Assembly (NCBI GenBank): GCA_946965045.2
Contig: OX337228.1
Location: forward strand, 186,001 to 250,000
From: Epithemia pelagica
Lineage: Eukaryota > Bacillariophyta > Bacillariophyceae > Surirellales > Surirellaceae
Reading direction: 5' to 3'
Length of the DNA: 64,000 nucleotides
Of the stretch, positions 36,436 to 48,109 are shown in pieces; positions within the stretch are counted from its first letter, which is position 1; each line of letters starts with the position of its first letter. The notes beneath the pieces were generated by a model that did no database searches, was not told where the DNA came from, and was given only the letters and a program-made list of their open reading frames with translations. The position numbers and the translations under genes were made by a program.

Positions 36436-37169
36436 TAGTAGTAGTAACACTACCCAAACAGGACAATCCACAGTCCCCAAGTTGACCGTGGTTCCAACAA
36501 CCTCAACAACCAGAATGACACGACAAACCCATGGATTCGAATCCTCCAGACAGTCGCACTCGAGACGCTCGCATCATTAGGTATATATGCATGGTCCTCC
36601 GTCTTTTGACACGGTTCCGAATCGTCCACGTCCGGTACTTTCACAACAACAACAACAACAACAAGACACCAAACTCTTCTCAGCACCAAACAACGTGACC
36701 GGAATACGGATGGAACCGGGTTTTGCTAGATTCCGTAGAAAGATGCAATGTTCGTCCCAGGTTCCAGAATCTATAAACTATTGTAAACAAGAGAGAGAGT
36801 GTGACCTTCTTTGGTGGTAGTTGCAGGACAACATTGTTGGGTGAGCTACTACCGACTTGCGCGCGTCCTATTATGAGCCTGGCCTTGTGTGGTTTGGTGG
36901 GAACGAGAATTCCCAGTTCGTCTCTCCCTTTTGTGGTAGGCCATTATATTTCATCGCCAAACTACTAAACCACAATGCGACAACCATTCGCGGCAGTCGT
37001 CGGGGCGTCCGCACCGGTTCACTCCGTCGTGACAACGGCACAGTGGCCTCAGGAGGATGATAGAAGCTTGGTAGTTGTTCAGTCTTTTGTGTGTGGAACC
37101 ACACCATTGGTCACACACATCCGCCCCGGATCCAACTGGAGAAACGCCATGGTCTTTTTATTTTTTCGG
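36436..37169. other. Intergenic region
   Basis: The first 170 bp are the 3' flank shared with PIG-F-like copy A (reverse orientation at about 16440-16600). A CAACAA run lies at about 36643-36662. No gene was supported. Confidence 0.4.
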
Positions 37170-37560
37170 TGTCATGATTTTTTCGTGACAGGAGGAGGAG
37201 CCACTGGAATGCGCCCCTATATGAGAATCGAATCCACTAGGTATTACGGGGCCAACAGCCGTTTTTGTCACATGCCATTGCCCATGGCGTTTGTACCGAT
37301 GGTCCCTGCAACAGGATCCATTCTTTTCTTGACCATGGGTTCTTTGTTCTTTAGGAATCACCCATACTCTAGTGAACCATGGATATACACTGGTGCGAAA
37401 CAAACTGTCACCCTGGTCATGATCCTGCTGGTTCCTGTTTGCGACAACAGCTCCTCCACCCACCTCTAATTGTGCAACTGTTCCTTGCCATTATCCTCTG
37501 ATTTGGGTTTGTGAGAATTGGAATTTGGTGAGTGGCTCCTGTCCAAGGCTTGTGTAAATT
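37170..37560 (-). pseudogene. Fragment of the small membrane protein family (third copy)
   Basis: Read on the minus strand, about 37560-37500 matches the family's conserved 5' flank (GCGTTGGAATTT...GAGCCACTCACCAAATT). About 37450-37380 matches the HDHDKGD region of the dead copy (TCGCAAACAGGAACCAGCAG, then GATCATGACCAGGGTGACAG). About 37220 retains GGATTCGATTC. The start and membrane-anchor coding part are missing by deletion, and no continuous reading frame remains. Confidence 0.55.
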
Positions 37561-39358
37561 CCAACGCATTCACATACAGGTAGAGTGTATTGGTTCTTTG
37601 TGAGTGTCGGGGGAGGAGAACGAGTTCTGGGCCCACTGGCAAATGGTCCCCGCGAACCAATGAAGTGCTGCTCCTGCTTCCTCGCAAAAAGGGAACACGA
37701 CGTTTGTTTCATGGGCCAATTCTCTTTTGGTCGTCTCGGAGCGTTTTGTACCAGAACGAATATTCCTCTCCGTAGTTCCCATTCATGCTTCGCTTGTGGT
37801 CGAGAGGCGATCCGCATCATCTTCCCGAGAACGGCCATAAAACAGCAGCACGGATCTGCCAATCTCTGGCCTGTCGTCGTTTCCAATTCTTCTTGGTATT
37901 GTCCAACAGAACAGGACAAGGTCGTACCGAGTCAGGCCGTTGCATTGCTTGGAACCAACGACAGTATATAGTTTGGGAAACGAACCCCATCATTCGATTC
38001 TTTTTTCAAACGCACGTTGGGCCGTTGTACTTTCCAGGCTACTGAGCCTATTGAAATTCGCAGAGAACACAACCCCGCTTTCGTATCAAAAAAATATTTT
38101 AAATATTGAAAAAGAGACGAAATATTATATAAAACCGATGAGGTGTAGAGAAGTTTCTGACATTCCCTATGTTCGGCCTTCCACGCAAAAGAATGGTGGA
38201 CGATCCAAATGCGAATTCTTAGCTTTTTTCTAGAGGCGTTCCGCAGCAACTTCCGGTAATGGACTCAAAACGTACGAAATCTTTCTACTTCTCAGAGTAT
38301 CGTCGCGATAAAACACCCGTTTTCATATTGCGTTATCACACACCAAAAGCTCTGATATGATCATATTGGATACAGATTCTTTCGATATGAGGCAAGCATC
38401 CCGAGTCACGGATGTCGGGGGACATTGTAGATGTCGTTTATGTCTTTTGATGTCGTTTGATGTCGTTTGATGTTTTTATCGCCAAAAGAATCTCTACTCT
38501 CCAGCAGTTCGTATTATTCAACAGAAAAAACACGACTGACTGACGTTAGGCCCATGGCGAAAGACATTTCAAAAGGCCCATATGAGCACCGCTTGATTTT
38601 GACTCAAACCATGTTTCCGCGCGAACCCGAAACGACATCAAACGACATCAAGCGACATCCCTCACGACATCAAACGACATCCCTCACAACATTCCCGTTT
38701 GTTCCATACTAGAGATTGGAAAACCATCCTCTATGGTTTCATAATACGTATTTTGTATTAATATCGATCCGTTGTCGAAGAAGTTCTTGGTCTTATCCAC
38801 TGGGTATTGCTAGCGGATACGGGACTCAAGGGTACTTACCGGAAGTTGCAGTTGCTTCGGTCCGAGTTTTGGGGCACCACACAGCGTCTCTCGCGAAAGA
38901 CCATACAATAGCAGCGAGAGAGAGAGAGCGCCCATGCAAAAAGACTCCCCGATTGCCACATACACCCTCCTGCCCCACATACTACTAATACAACAGGAAT
39001 AACACTCAAGTAGCCAAAGTGACGGTGCTTCGCAAAGAAGCAGAGACACCCAACAACAACGCTCTCGAAAGCAGCACCAGGGGCAGCATCTCCAACAGTG
39101 TGTTTGTTGCAACAACAACAACACTTTTGGCGTTTTGGATTGTGAAGGGACCGCGGCGTGTTGTCGGATCCAAACCAATCTACTATACACTTGTTGTTGA
39201 TTGATACATATTGGAAGGTCACCCTCCACTCCAACTCGTTCTTTTGTGCAAACAAAGCTTGGATACTCGTCCTCTTCTTCTTCTTGTATCAGGCCTTGGA
39301 TTCCAATTCCATCCAATCTATTTGTTGAAGCCTTATATAATATTAATTTCTGGCAATC
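37561..39358. other. Intergenic region with foldback-type repeat
   Basis: No gene was supported in this 1.8 kb. It is AT-rich around 38080-38120. A pair of inverted ATGTCGTTTG arrays lies at 38411-38690 (separate entry). The last part is the PP1 upstream region. Open frames on either strand lack codon bias. Confidence 0.4.
38411..38690. repeat. Foldback-like element with inverted ATGTCGTTTG arrays
   Basis: The left arm (about 38411-38473) carries four to five tandem ATGTCGTTTG-like units. The right arm (about 38630-38690) carries the same units inverted (CGACATCAAACGACATC). About 155 bp of unrelated sequence lies between. No clear target duplication or ORF was found. Confidence 0.6.
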
Positions 39359-40845
39359 ATGGCGGACGATGCCGGTGGTCAAGTCATGAGTGACCCCGTC
39401 GATGTCATTATTGACAAATTGCTGAGGTACGTCATGTTCCGTCCCATACAAAGACGAAATCGAGGCATTCCGAATGCATGTTGAGTGTTTTGTTGTTACT
39501 CCGATGGGCGCAGTTCGGTTCGGTCCGTATAGGTGAGAGAGTCATTGTGGCACGTTGGGCCGATCCAATTCCATACGACGCGGGGTGCGGACCAGCCAGG
39601 GGATACTCGATTCGCGGAAACCAACCGGTGTGTGGTGTGGGAAGGAAAGGATTTGTGTCTGTGTGGATTGTCGTGGTTGGTACGAGCCGAGAAAGTGTTG
39701 GATTTTGTGGTGGTGATGGTGGTGGTCGTGGTCGAATGCCAGGGCCAATTTCTCTCTGGAACGGTGTTTGTGTGTGTGCGAGTTTGTGATTCTACCAATA
39801 AACTGCGGATCATTGTCCATGCACTACATACTTGATACCATCGTGTGTGCTCTCCTCCTCCTCCTTGTGTTCTTTGCCGTCCAGTGTGTCTGACCATTTG
39901 TGTTCTGTACTCTATTATTTAATTTTTAGTGTGCGCGGTGCCAGACCGGGCAAGCAAGTGGATTTGTCGGAAGCGGAGATTAAAATGTTGTGCTTGCGAA
40001 GTCGTGATTTGTTGATTGGCCAGCCTATGTTGTTGGAATTGGAAGCCCCCATCAAGATTTGCGGCGACGTGCACGGTCAATACTACGATTTGCTCCGGCT
40101 GTTTGAATACGGCGGTTTCCCGCCCGAATCGAATTACATTTTCTTGGGTGACTATGTGGACCGCGGCAAGCAATCGTTGGAAACGATTTGTCTGTTGCTG
40201 GCCTACAAAATCAAGTACCCCGAGAATTTCTTTGTCTTGCGCGGCAATCACGAGTGTGCCTCGATCAATCGTATATACGGCTTTTATGACGAATGCAAGC
40301 GACGTTTTGGTATCAAGTTATGGAAGACCTTTACGGACTGCTTCAATTGTCTGCCCTGCGCGGCCGTGATTGACGAAAAGATTTTTTGCATGCACGGTGG
40401 GTTGAGTCCGGAATTGACCAGTTTGGATCAAGTCAAGCGGATTGTCCGTCCCACCGATGTCCCCGATACCGGTCTCTTGTGTGATTTGCTGTGGAGCGAT
40501 CCAGACAAGGAAATTGATGGGTGGGGGGAAAACGATCGAGGTGTCTCCTTTACCTTTGGCGAAGACATTGTCGCGCAGTTTTTGCACAAGCACGATTTGG
40601 ATTTGATTTGCCGGGCCCATCAAGTGGTGGAAGATGGCTACGAATTCTTTGCCCGACGACAATTGGTGACCTTGTTTTCGGCCCCGAATTATTGTGGGGA
40701 ATTTGACAATGCCGGTGCCATGATGAGTGTCGACGAAACCCTCATGTGTTCCTTTCAGATTCTCAAACCGGCCGAAAAGAGGCAGCGATTCTCCTATCAA
40801 GGTGGAGCCGGACAAGGACGGGCCGGCACGCCCGGTGGCAAGTAA
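39359..40845 (+). CDS. PP1: Serine/threonine protein phosphatase PP1 catalytic subunit
   Basis: Removes phosphate from Ser/Thr in many pathways, directed by regulatory subunits. Exon 1 is 39359-39426 ([20 protein letters not shown], ending in AG of a Ser codon), the intron 39427-39929 (503 nt, GTACGT to TTTTAG) and exon 2 39930-40845, giving 327 residues. All metallophosphatase motifs are intact: GDVHGQ, GDYVDRG, RGNHE, and HGG. The PP1-type core [20 protein letters not shown] and the C-terminal [20 protein letters not shown] follow. [18 protein letters not shown] matches PP1 rather than PP2A. The C-terminal tail is Gly-rich ([15 protein letters not shown]). Confidence 0.95.
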
Positions 40846-42324
40846 CCATACAGTTTGTAGGATTGGGGCGCACACCATGACACACACACACACGGTTGGA
40901 TGGGTGCGGCTGGTAGAAGGATGAGAACGAGAGGATAGCGTAATATATTGCAGTGAAGAAGAATATCATTATTTTTTACATGGATGGAATTGACACACTC
41001 CACTCTGGAACGGTCTCTCTCGAACGATTTTAGCTACTAGAGAAGCCATGGACGCGACGATTATCATTATCTCCCTCCCTTCCTCCCTACCTACCTATTA
41101 CATACTCCATTCTATCAAGATCCTGGTACCGCGACCTACCAGCGAAGGTTTCGCGGGTTCTTCCAGTCGTGTTCTTCGGAAGTACGCAAGAAGCAGCGAC
41201 ATGACGTGGATGCCCAATGAGGATTCTACGAGTGCACGTTTCGAACACTGCGACAGAATCCCGACACGTCGAATTCGGCAGGATGGCCCGAAGGTCTGCG
41301 GCGCACGAGAGCACGAGACACTATTTTTTTCGATTCCTCGTGGTGCTCTCTACAACAACAGAAAACACAGAAGAGAGAGACGCGCCGCGCCGCCCCCGTT
41401 TGCTGGTTTGACCCAACCAAAACAAGCGCAACAGATTGTTTGTATGTTGTGAGTTTTGGTCCATCTTCTCTCGATTGGCAAGAAGCAAAGAAAGACGGTT
41501 TTTGTCGACAGAAGAACAACAACTGCAGGAGAGACAGCGCACTCTTTCGCATCTTGAGATTGATCGAAAAGATCTTTGGGGAAGATTGAAAGAAACCAGT
41601 TTCGATTCTTTCGTGCTCCAGAGGTTTTGGGAAAGAACGCAAACAAGAATTGGCTCCTATACTATTCAAATCTCTCTCTGTTGGCCAAAAGGCTCTGTTG
41701 AATTATTTCAAGTGTGCACTCGTTCGCATCTGGATTGTTGGTTTTGAAAAGATCATCTTTGGGGGAAGATTGAAAGAATACACAACAACAACGCTCCAGT
41801 TTCTTCGTTTTGTGCTCCAGAGGTTTTGGGAAAGAACAAACAAGAACAAGTGGCTCTTGTTTGGTGTGTCATTCACCTCCGAATCGAGAAGAAGAAACAG
41901 TACCAAACATCTTTCCTCTGGATTGGCTCGGAATCATTCCAGTGTGTGTGCTTGCTTTTTCTAGTCACAACCGAACCAAACACACACACACGAACAACAC
42001 TCGGTGCTGTCGAGGCAGAACCAACGCGCCAGAAAAAGGTTGTGCGGGTAACAGTGACATCCTCCTTGGCAATTCATTGATAGAGAGAGACTTGTGTTTC
42101 AGCGCATTGGTGGTGAATCACCACAGAAGGAATCCATCCAGGAGGAAGGCTTGTTTGGAGAGAAACATTTTTTTGTATCACCATCAAGTCCGATTGACTC
42201 TCTCCTAGGTAGTATTGTTGGTCTGCGCAAAGTCATTGATTGATTGATTGATTGATTTTTTAGAACAGAGTTGGGCAGTGCCAAACCACCACAACCACAA
42301 CCAACGTGTCCAAGAGGCCGGACC
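40846..42324. other. Intergenic region and leader of the heat-shock factor gene
   Basis: A roughly 120-bp segment is tandemly duplicated (41538-41660 and 41715-41861; separate entry). A GATT microsatellite occurs at about 42233-42258, just before an AG that could be a leader-intron acceptor near 42265. No gene was supported. Confidence 0.4.
41538..41861 (+). repeat. Tandem duplication upstream of the heat-shock factor gene
   Basis: Two diverged copies offset by about 180 bp. They share GCACTC-TTCGCATCT, then AAAGATC...CTTTGGGG-AAGATTGAAAGAA and GTGCTCCAGAGGTTTTGGGA, then AAGAAC and TGGCTC. Coding potential is weak; it is probably promoter or 5' UTR. Confidence 0.7.
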
Positions 42325-45027
42325 ATGGATCACAACAGCACCCTTGGCACTTCGTCTTCTTCCAATCCTAACACGGCCACCATGAATCATCATAAGGGGG
42401 ACGTTGACGATGTGGAAATGCCCGACTTGGCGCATACCGTCACACCCATATCCTCGACGGCACCGGCTCCCACACCCGCCCTGGTTCCTCCGCCCCTTGC
42501 CGCCGACTCCACAACAACCACAACGACGACCGATCTGACGGCAACCGCAGCGGCGGCCGCCAGTTTTTTGGCTCCCACCACCACCATGGCTGCCACGGCG
42601 CACCAAGTGACCTCCTCGTCCTCGTCGGCCCCTCCTGCCAACACTAACAACAATAATAATATGGTCCTGGCCATGCCGGCTGCCGATTCCATGGACTTTT
42701 CGGCTCTCAAGGAATCCATGGATGCCGCCTTGGCCGCCATTGGAACGACCCCAACGACAGCAACAGCAGCCACGCCAACAAACACTGCACCGCCCCCCAC
42801 GACTGCTCCAACGACCACTACAACAACACGCGCCGAAGACGAAAAGCAAGCGCAACTCCGTGCCATGTATTTGGCCGGCTTCAAGGCCGCTCAAGAACGG
42901 GCCGCTCAACAATTGCAACAGCAATTGCAACAACAACAACAACAATTGGCGGGTGGTACAGCCGTCGTGACCAATCCCCTGCAACAGTCGTTGCAACAAA
43001 ATTTTGAATCGGCTCAAAAACAACAACAAACATTGTCGCAACGATCCGTCTCGTCCTCCTCCTTGGCAGCCCAAACCGGAACCACCAGCAATGGTGCCAC
43101 CCTTTCCTCGCCCTTGATTTTGCCCACCTTGGCCAGTTCAGCACCGGCTTCCACCACTACCAATATGTCTGCGGCACCCGCTCCCGCCAGTTTGCTGCAT
43201 CGTCATCATTCAGCGGCTGGAAGCAATGTGTCGTTGGTCCCCTTGGGGGGAGGAGCTGGTGTGGCAGCTAGAGTCATCAAGGTGGTGCCTCCCTTGGCCC
43301 TGTCCGCAGCCACAACGACGACAGCAACAAGTACTGGTTCCACGCCAGCCCCAGCATCTTCGCCCTTGCTGGTACCCGCAACATCGTCCGCGTCACCGTT
43401 GAGTACGCATACCATGACGACTCGTCGCATTACGCGCACCAGTTCGTCCGGGACGACGAGTAGTCCCTACAATTCTCCCGCATTGACCAGTGTCAATGCG
43501 GCAACCACAACAACGACGGGGTCTCCCGTCACGACACCCAATTCTTCGTCTGGCGGAAGCACTTCCAGTGGTGGATCCAATCCCTTTCCCCGCAAATTAA
43601 TGGACATGTTGCAAAAAGAAGACACGTCCATTGTCGCTTGGTTACCCGCTGGCGATGCCTTTTTTGTCCGCGATGTGGATCGCTTTGTCGCTGACATATT
43701 GCCCCGGTATTTTCGACATACCAAATTGACCTCCTTTCAACGACAATTAAACTTGTATGGCTTTCGACGCATTACCAAAGGGCCCGATTCCGGTGCCTAT
43801 CGACACGAATTGTTTCATCGCGATCATCCCGATTGTTGTTTGCAAATGAAACGGACCAAACAAAAAAATGCCGGCGCCTCGCCCATTCTCAAAGCCAGTC
43901 CCCGGTCCACACCACTGTTGGGAGGAGCGGCCACGACGCCGGGCAGTGTCGCCAGTGTTCCATTGGAATCCCCCACGGCCTATACCCTGGAACAAAGTGC
44001 CTTGCCAGCAGCGGCGCTGGCCACTGGCAACACTGCCACCCAATCCTTGAGTAGCAGTATGGCAACACGGTATGTCTATCATTGAAGGAATGGAGAATGA
44101 GCTTTTGTTGGCTAGATTATTTTTCTCACCGATTGCCTCTTGTATTTTCTTTGTTTCCTCTATGAATGATTTGATGGACTGGTATTATCAATAAGATCTG
44201 CCACACTGATACCTCCTCCTGAGCGACATGCCAATCTCCGCAACAATACTACTGGTGCAGGAGATGCCATGATGTTGGATGCCACACAAGCCACGGTGGC
44301 CCTGAATGGTGGCGTCTTTGCTGCTTCCACTCCAACTGCACCTACGGGATTGTCCATGCTGCAACAACAAGCCCAAGCAACTCCCTCGCAACAACAGCCT
44401 CCTGCTTCGTTTGCGTCCTTGTCGGGAATGACAACGACCAACAACACTACCAACGCCAAACCATCGGCTGCCTATCAAGAAGAACGAGAACGACAAGCAC
44501 GGGCCTTGGCCGCGGCAGGAATGATTGCCGAAACGGTAGGCACACCCCAAGGTGCCGTGACTGCGGCTGCAACCTTTGCCGCGGCAGCCTTGCAACCACC
44601 CCCCGCCTTGTTGGGACCGCCCGCCACCCTAGCGGGTAGCACGACGACGACAGCAACAACAGCTGTTCCTACGAGCACGACGACGACGACACCTCAAGTA
44701 CCGGCAACTGCTGGCACATCCACACCAATGGAAGGCTTCTTTTTGGATGCCAGTGTGACGGGAACTCCTGTGGACGGTAGCAGTACAACGACTGCGGCGT
44801 TGGCAGCCGCCGCAGCAGCTGCGGCTGTTGTGGATACCACCAGTGTCGATGATTTGGACATTGATTTTGCCACCCTCTTTGATCCAGCCTTTGAAGAATC
44901 GCACGTGACGACGACGGAAGCCAAATCCTTGGCCAGTCCACCTCCCCTCAACAACAGCAGCAACAACAACAACAACAACAGCACGGTGCCCTCCTCCGAA
45001 CCACCAATACAGGGAACCGCCGTGTAA
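42325..45027 (+). CDS. Heat-shock factor (HSF-type) transcription factor
   Basis: Exon 1 is 42325-44069, the intron 44070-44195 and exon 2 44196-45027, giving 858 residues; the start ATG sits in GACC-ATG. The HSF DNA-binding domain lies at about 419-515: [20 protein letters not shown], then [20 protein letters not shown] and [10 protein letters not shown], with the recognition helix conserved. It is preceded by about 400 residues of Ala/Thr/Pro/Gln low complexity, so the domain is central rather than N-terminal. No clear heptad oligomerisation domain follows. Near the C-terminus [18 protein letters not shown] is an acidic-aromatic stretch typical of activation domains. HSFs form the largest transcription-factor family in diatoms; target genes cannot be read from the sequence. 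Confidence 0.88.
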
Positions 45028-45520
45028 GAAGAGGGGGTATCGTATCATGTGGGTGTTGTGGGTATGAGGGAAGTGTGTGTTTCTGTAAGGGGATTGTGTG
45101 TGGGTATTTGTGTCACTGTGCGGCTGCTGCTGTGGTCCTATATACTATACGACGACGAGGGGTAATGATTTGCATAGAACTGAAGAAGAAGAAGAATCCT
45201 ACAGGGAACTGTGTGTGTACATAATTTCAAAACTGTTACTTTCACTTCAACAAAAACTGGAGTGTGTGTAGGGTTCCATCCATAGGCCCTTTCTCTCAGT
45301 TCGATCCTTTCTAGTAGTGTTTCCTCCAGCGTGAGAACGACCAACTATACTTATACCCGTACATCGTCCTATTCTAGAATCATCATGGATGCGCGGTTTG
45401 GAACAGAACCACGGCATCGATGGTTTTGGCGTCGCTTTGTTCCTCTAGAGAGAGTAGGAGTAGATAGAGGATCTACTCTATATAGGTAGTAAGACTACTT
45501 CACGGTGTTTCAGTCCTTTA

Positions 45521-45640
45521 GAGGAGGGTCGCCCGGCGCGGAGGGTAGAATGACGAGGAGGGCATATGTTCGAGGAGGGCGCATGCCCGACAAGACATAT
45601 GCCCGTCAAGTCATTCTCCCGACAAGCCGGGCGCCCGACG
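45521..45640. repeat. Long imperfect palindrome (foldback/MITE-like)
   Basis: Left arm GTCGCCCGGCGC...AGAATGAC...GGGCATATGTTC; the right arm is its near complement, ACATATGCCC...GTCATTCT...GCCGGGCGCCCGAC. It would form a hairpin about 55 bp long around the centre GCGCATGC. No ORF. Confidence 0.75.
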
Positions 45641-45810
45641 AGGAAGGAATGAGAAAACACAGGGGAGTAATCTGCTTACTTTATATCTAGATGTGTAGGT
45701 AGTGACTACCGCCCGGTTTTATTAGGAGTTGGGATGTCGCAACGACATAATTTTCCTTACACGGTTCACCCATGATGTCGCGCGATTCGCACGATTACTA
45801 CTTCCCGGCT

Positions 45811-45870
45811 CTACAATAAATTCCAACTGTAGTATAAAAAAGTGAGACGAACTACCTGCATAGCTAGGTA
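45811..45870. repeat. Dispersed repeat, second copy at 52216-52290
   Basis: The block CTTCCCGGCTCTACAATAAA, then TTCCAACTGTAGTA and GACGAACTA, recurs at 52216-52290 as CTTCCCGGTTGTACAATAAA, TTCCTACTGTAGTA and GACGAGCTA, in the same orientation. Confidence 0.6.
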
Positions 45871-46087
45871 TAGAGTTAGCAAATAGGATAGCTAGCAAAA
45901 AGTTTGTCTTTCGGATTTTGGATCCACAAAAAAGTGGAAAATACGCACCGGTTTTGGATTTTGGCAGTTTGTCAGATGCCAATGTCGACCATGGGAACCA
46001 CTGATACAATGACTCCTCTGCTGGATCTCTAGTAGAATGAAGGATTGACTGTCCGTGGGTGTATCTGTGTGTGACCAACATCCGAGA

Positions 46088-47548
46088 ATGATGACCGCAC
46101 CAACCAGCAGCACAACCACAAACGTGTCACACTCCCCCCAACCAAAAGGACCACCACGACGAAACAACAACAACAAAAGGAATCTCCGCAGGAATCCTCC
46201 CTTCTGGCACGACGGTCTTCTTGTTGTGATTGGCATGGCATGCCTGTGCTGCTGGTGCAATCCTCTGCTCCACGGATCCCATGCGTTCTTGTTCTCGTCG
46301 TCGTCGTCGTTTTCTTCTTTTTCTTCTTCTCATGGTTCGTTGGCATGTCGTCGTCGTCTCAACCATGGGATCGTCCACGGAGAAGCAGGCTCCCAAACAA
46401 CAACAACAAGACAACGAAGAAGAAGAATACGAAACGAGGACTGTTCTCCCTTGTGGTTTCATACGGCAACGACAGTTCCAATTCCTACGACAACGTGTGA
46501 CCTCTTTCGTGACGACCAGCATGACGACAAGTCCAACAAGAAGCATCCATTCATCTCTTCCTCCAATTATAATGATGAGGGAGCAGCAAACCGTCCCGCC
46601 CAGGATCAACGCCTCGTGTTGCTGGAACAACCCGTTGTATCCTTGTCATCGGAAGAAATAACCTCCATGGCGACCTTTGTGGTGCAAGAATTGGGATGGT
46701 TGTGGCTCCGCAAGCGACAACAACAACAACAATTGCAACCACTCAATGATACCGGTTGGAGGGATCTACGGCCATGGTCCAATCAGACCCTCTTGAATCC
46801 AGAACAGGAGGAGACTGTGCGGCAACCACCACCAAGAAGAATGACAAGAAGGAATGGAACAACTCCTTCTCCCATGGCATCCACCCATGACCGAGACACT
46901 CCTACGACGATTCCTGCATGGGATTCGTCGGAGTGGATGACGGCACCTCCTCCCAGTGCTGCCATGCTGCAGGCCCCCGAAGTGACCGAGGCTCACTGGA
47001 CGGCCGACTGGTTGCACTGTACCATTTTCTTGGCACCCGCCACCAAAAAGGGAGCCCGGTTGGGCAAACAATGGACGTCGAAGAAAAAACAAAGTATTCC
47101 CATGGTCTATGTGCCAACGCAAGAAGAACGGCGCTTTCATCGAGCCATGCGACGTCACATCTTTCCGACCCCACCAAAGAACAACCACAACGACAACCCG
47201 CAATCGATTTCTCCTCCTCCTCCTCCTCCCACACCCTTGTTCGCTCCCCATCAACCCTTGCACGTGAGTCTCACCTTTCGGTATCGTCGTCCCAATGGCC
47301 ATTATGTGCAGTCCAATCGGAGTTTGCCCCTGAAACCACAGTATTACCAGTCGTCGGGAAAACAGGATCCCAGTATGGGAGGCGATGTCGACAATTTGGC
47401 CAAAATGGTCTTGGATGCCATGAAACAATTGGCCTATGTCGATGATCGACAAGTCGTATCCCTCACCTCCACCAAAACATGGGCCGACCAGGCTGAGAGT
47501 GTGGGAAGTACCACCGTCGTCATTTGGGCCTTGTCCTCGTTGTCGTAA
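46088..47548 (+). CDS. RusA-type Holliday-junction resolvase, probably plastid-targeted
   Basis: 486 residues from the first ATG (46088). The C-terminal domain (about 335-486) matches the RusA endonuclease family. HVSLTFRYRRPNG forms the first strand. The catalytic motif GGDVDNLAKMVLDAM supplies D433, D435 and K439, and AYVDDRQVVSL supplies D452/D453, corresponding to Asp70, Asp72, Lys76 and Asp91 of E. coli RusA; all are present. RusA resolves four-way DNA junctions. The N-terminus has a basic 40-residue stretch, a hydrophobic helix (about 43-61) and then SHA|FLFSSSSSFSSFSSS. An Ala-Phe step followed by a Ser-rich region is the diatom plastid bipartite targeting pattern. The long n-region is atypical, so targeting is inference. 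RusA is otherwise a phage and bacterial enzyme; a transfer origin is plausible. Confidence 0.68.
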   Translation: MMTAPTSSTTTNVSHSPQPKGPPRRNNNNKRNLRRNPPFWHDGLLVVIGMACLCCWCNPLLHGSHAFLFSSSSSFSSFSSSHGSLACRRRLNHGIVHGEAGSQTTTTRQRRRRIRNEDCSPLWFHTATTVPIPTTTCDLFRDDQHDDKSNKKHPFISSSNYNDEGAANRPAQDQRLVLLEQPVVSLSSEEITSMATFVVQELGWLWLRKRQQQQQLQPLNDTGWRDLRPWSNQTLLNPEQEETVRQPPPRRMTRRNGTTPSPMASTHDRDTPTTIPAWDSSEWMTAPPPSAAMLQAPEVTEAHWTADWLHCTIFLAPATKKGARLGKQWTSKKKQSIPMVYVPTQEERRFHRAMRRHIFPTPPKNNHNDNPQSISPPPPPPTPLFAPHQPLHVSLTFRYRRPNGHYVQSNRSLPLKPQYYQSSGKQDPSMGGDVDNLAKMVLDAMKQLAYVDDRQVVSLTSTKTWADQAESVGSTTVVIWALSSLS

Positions 47549-48109
47549 CCGTGGATCGAGAATCGAGAGAGAAGCATTACAATCGAGCAATACCGTTCAG
47601 GTCGACGAACTCCATACATGACATTTCTACAAACGCAACAAGTCTCACGGATTTACTCAACGACATGCGTTTGTGGTATTCCAAAACCTCACATTCTCAC
47701 AAACGACAAGGAACGAAACGGTAAAGGACCGACCGTAGACAACTCGTTGGCGTTGCATCCAGCAACACAGCGTTGCCGTTGAATCATTATGGACCGGAAT
47801 GCAAACCCATGCTGGAGAATTGGAATCCAGTGAAACGACGACGACGACGATAACGGGATGGGTGGGACAAAGTACCACAAAATCACCGTATCCTCTCAAC
47901 ATGAACAATTTCGGTACAATACCTTTCTAACTCCCTATACAGCATGTCCAACAGCGAGTTTTCCCTCCCAAGCCTATTCGCTTCTGCGTCTCAAGTGGAC
48001 AATCTAGCTAGCGAACGTTATTACAATAGGTCCTATGATGTTGTTGTGGTTTCCACAGAGTTGGGTTTTGGTGGTTTGACGGTTGTTGTTGCTGTTTTGT
48101 CTAGAGTTA
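47549..48109. other. Convergent 3' intergenic region
   Basis: This lies between the RusA-like gene (+) and Oxa1-like gene (-). Nothing was recognised. Confidence 0.4.

Larger units (their letters stand above)
45028..46087. other. Intergenic region with a long palindrome and a dispersed repeat
   Basis: This holds a GC-rich palindrome at 45521-45640 and a dispersed repeat at about 45811-45870, both listed separately. It is otherwise A/T-rich flank without a supported gene. Confidence 0.45.

Noticed and set aside
36975-37469. 164-codon plus-strand frame
   Set aside because: Its opposite strand carries the degenerate third copy of the membrane protein family; the frame is the complement of that fragment.
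38836-39451. 213-codon minus-strand frame upstream of PP1
   Set aside because: It overlaps PP1 exon 1 in antisense, is Cys/Leu low complexity, and has no domain.
41048-41452. 134-codon plus-strand frame between PP1 and the heat-shock factor
   Set aside because: No codon bias, no domain, and an overlapping minus-strand frame of equal length.
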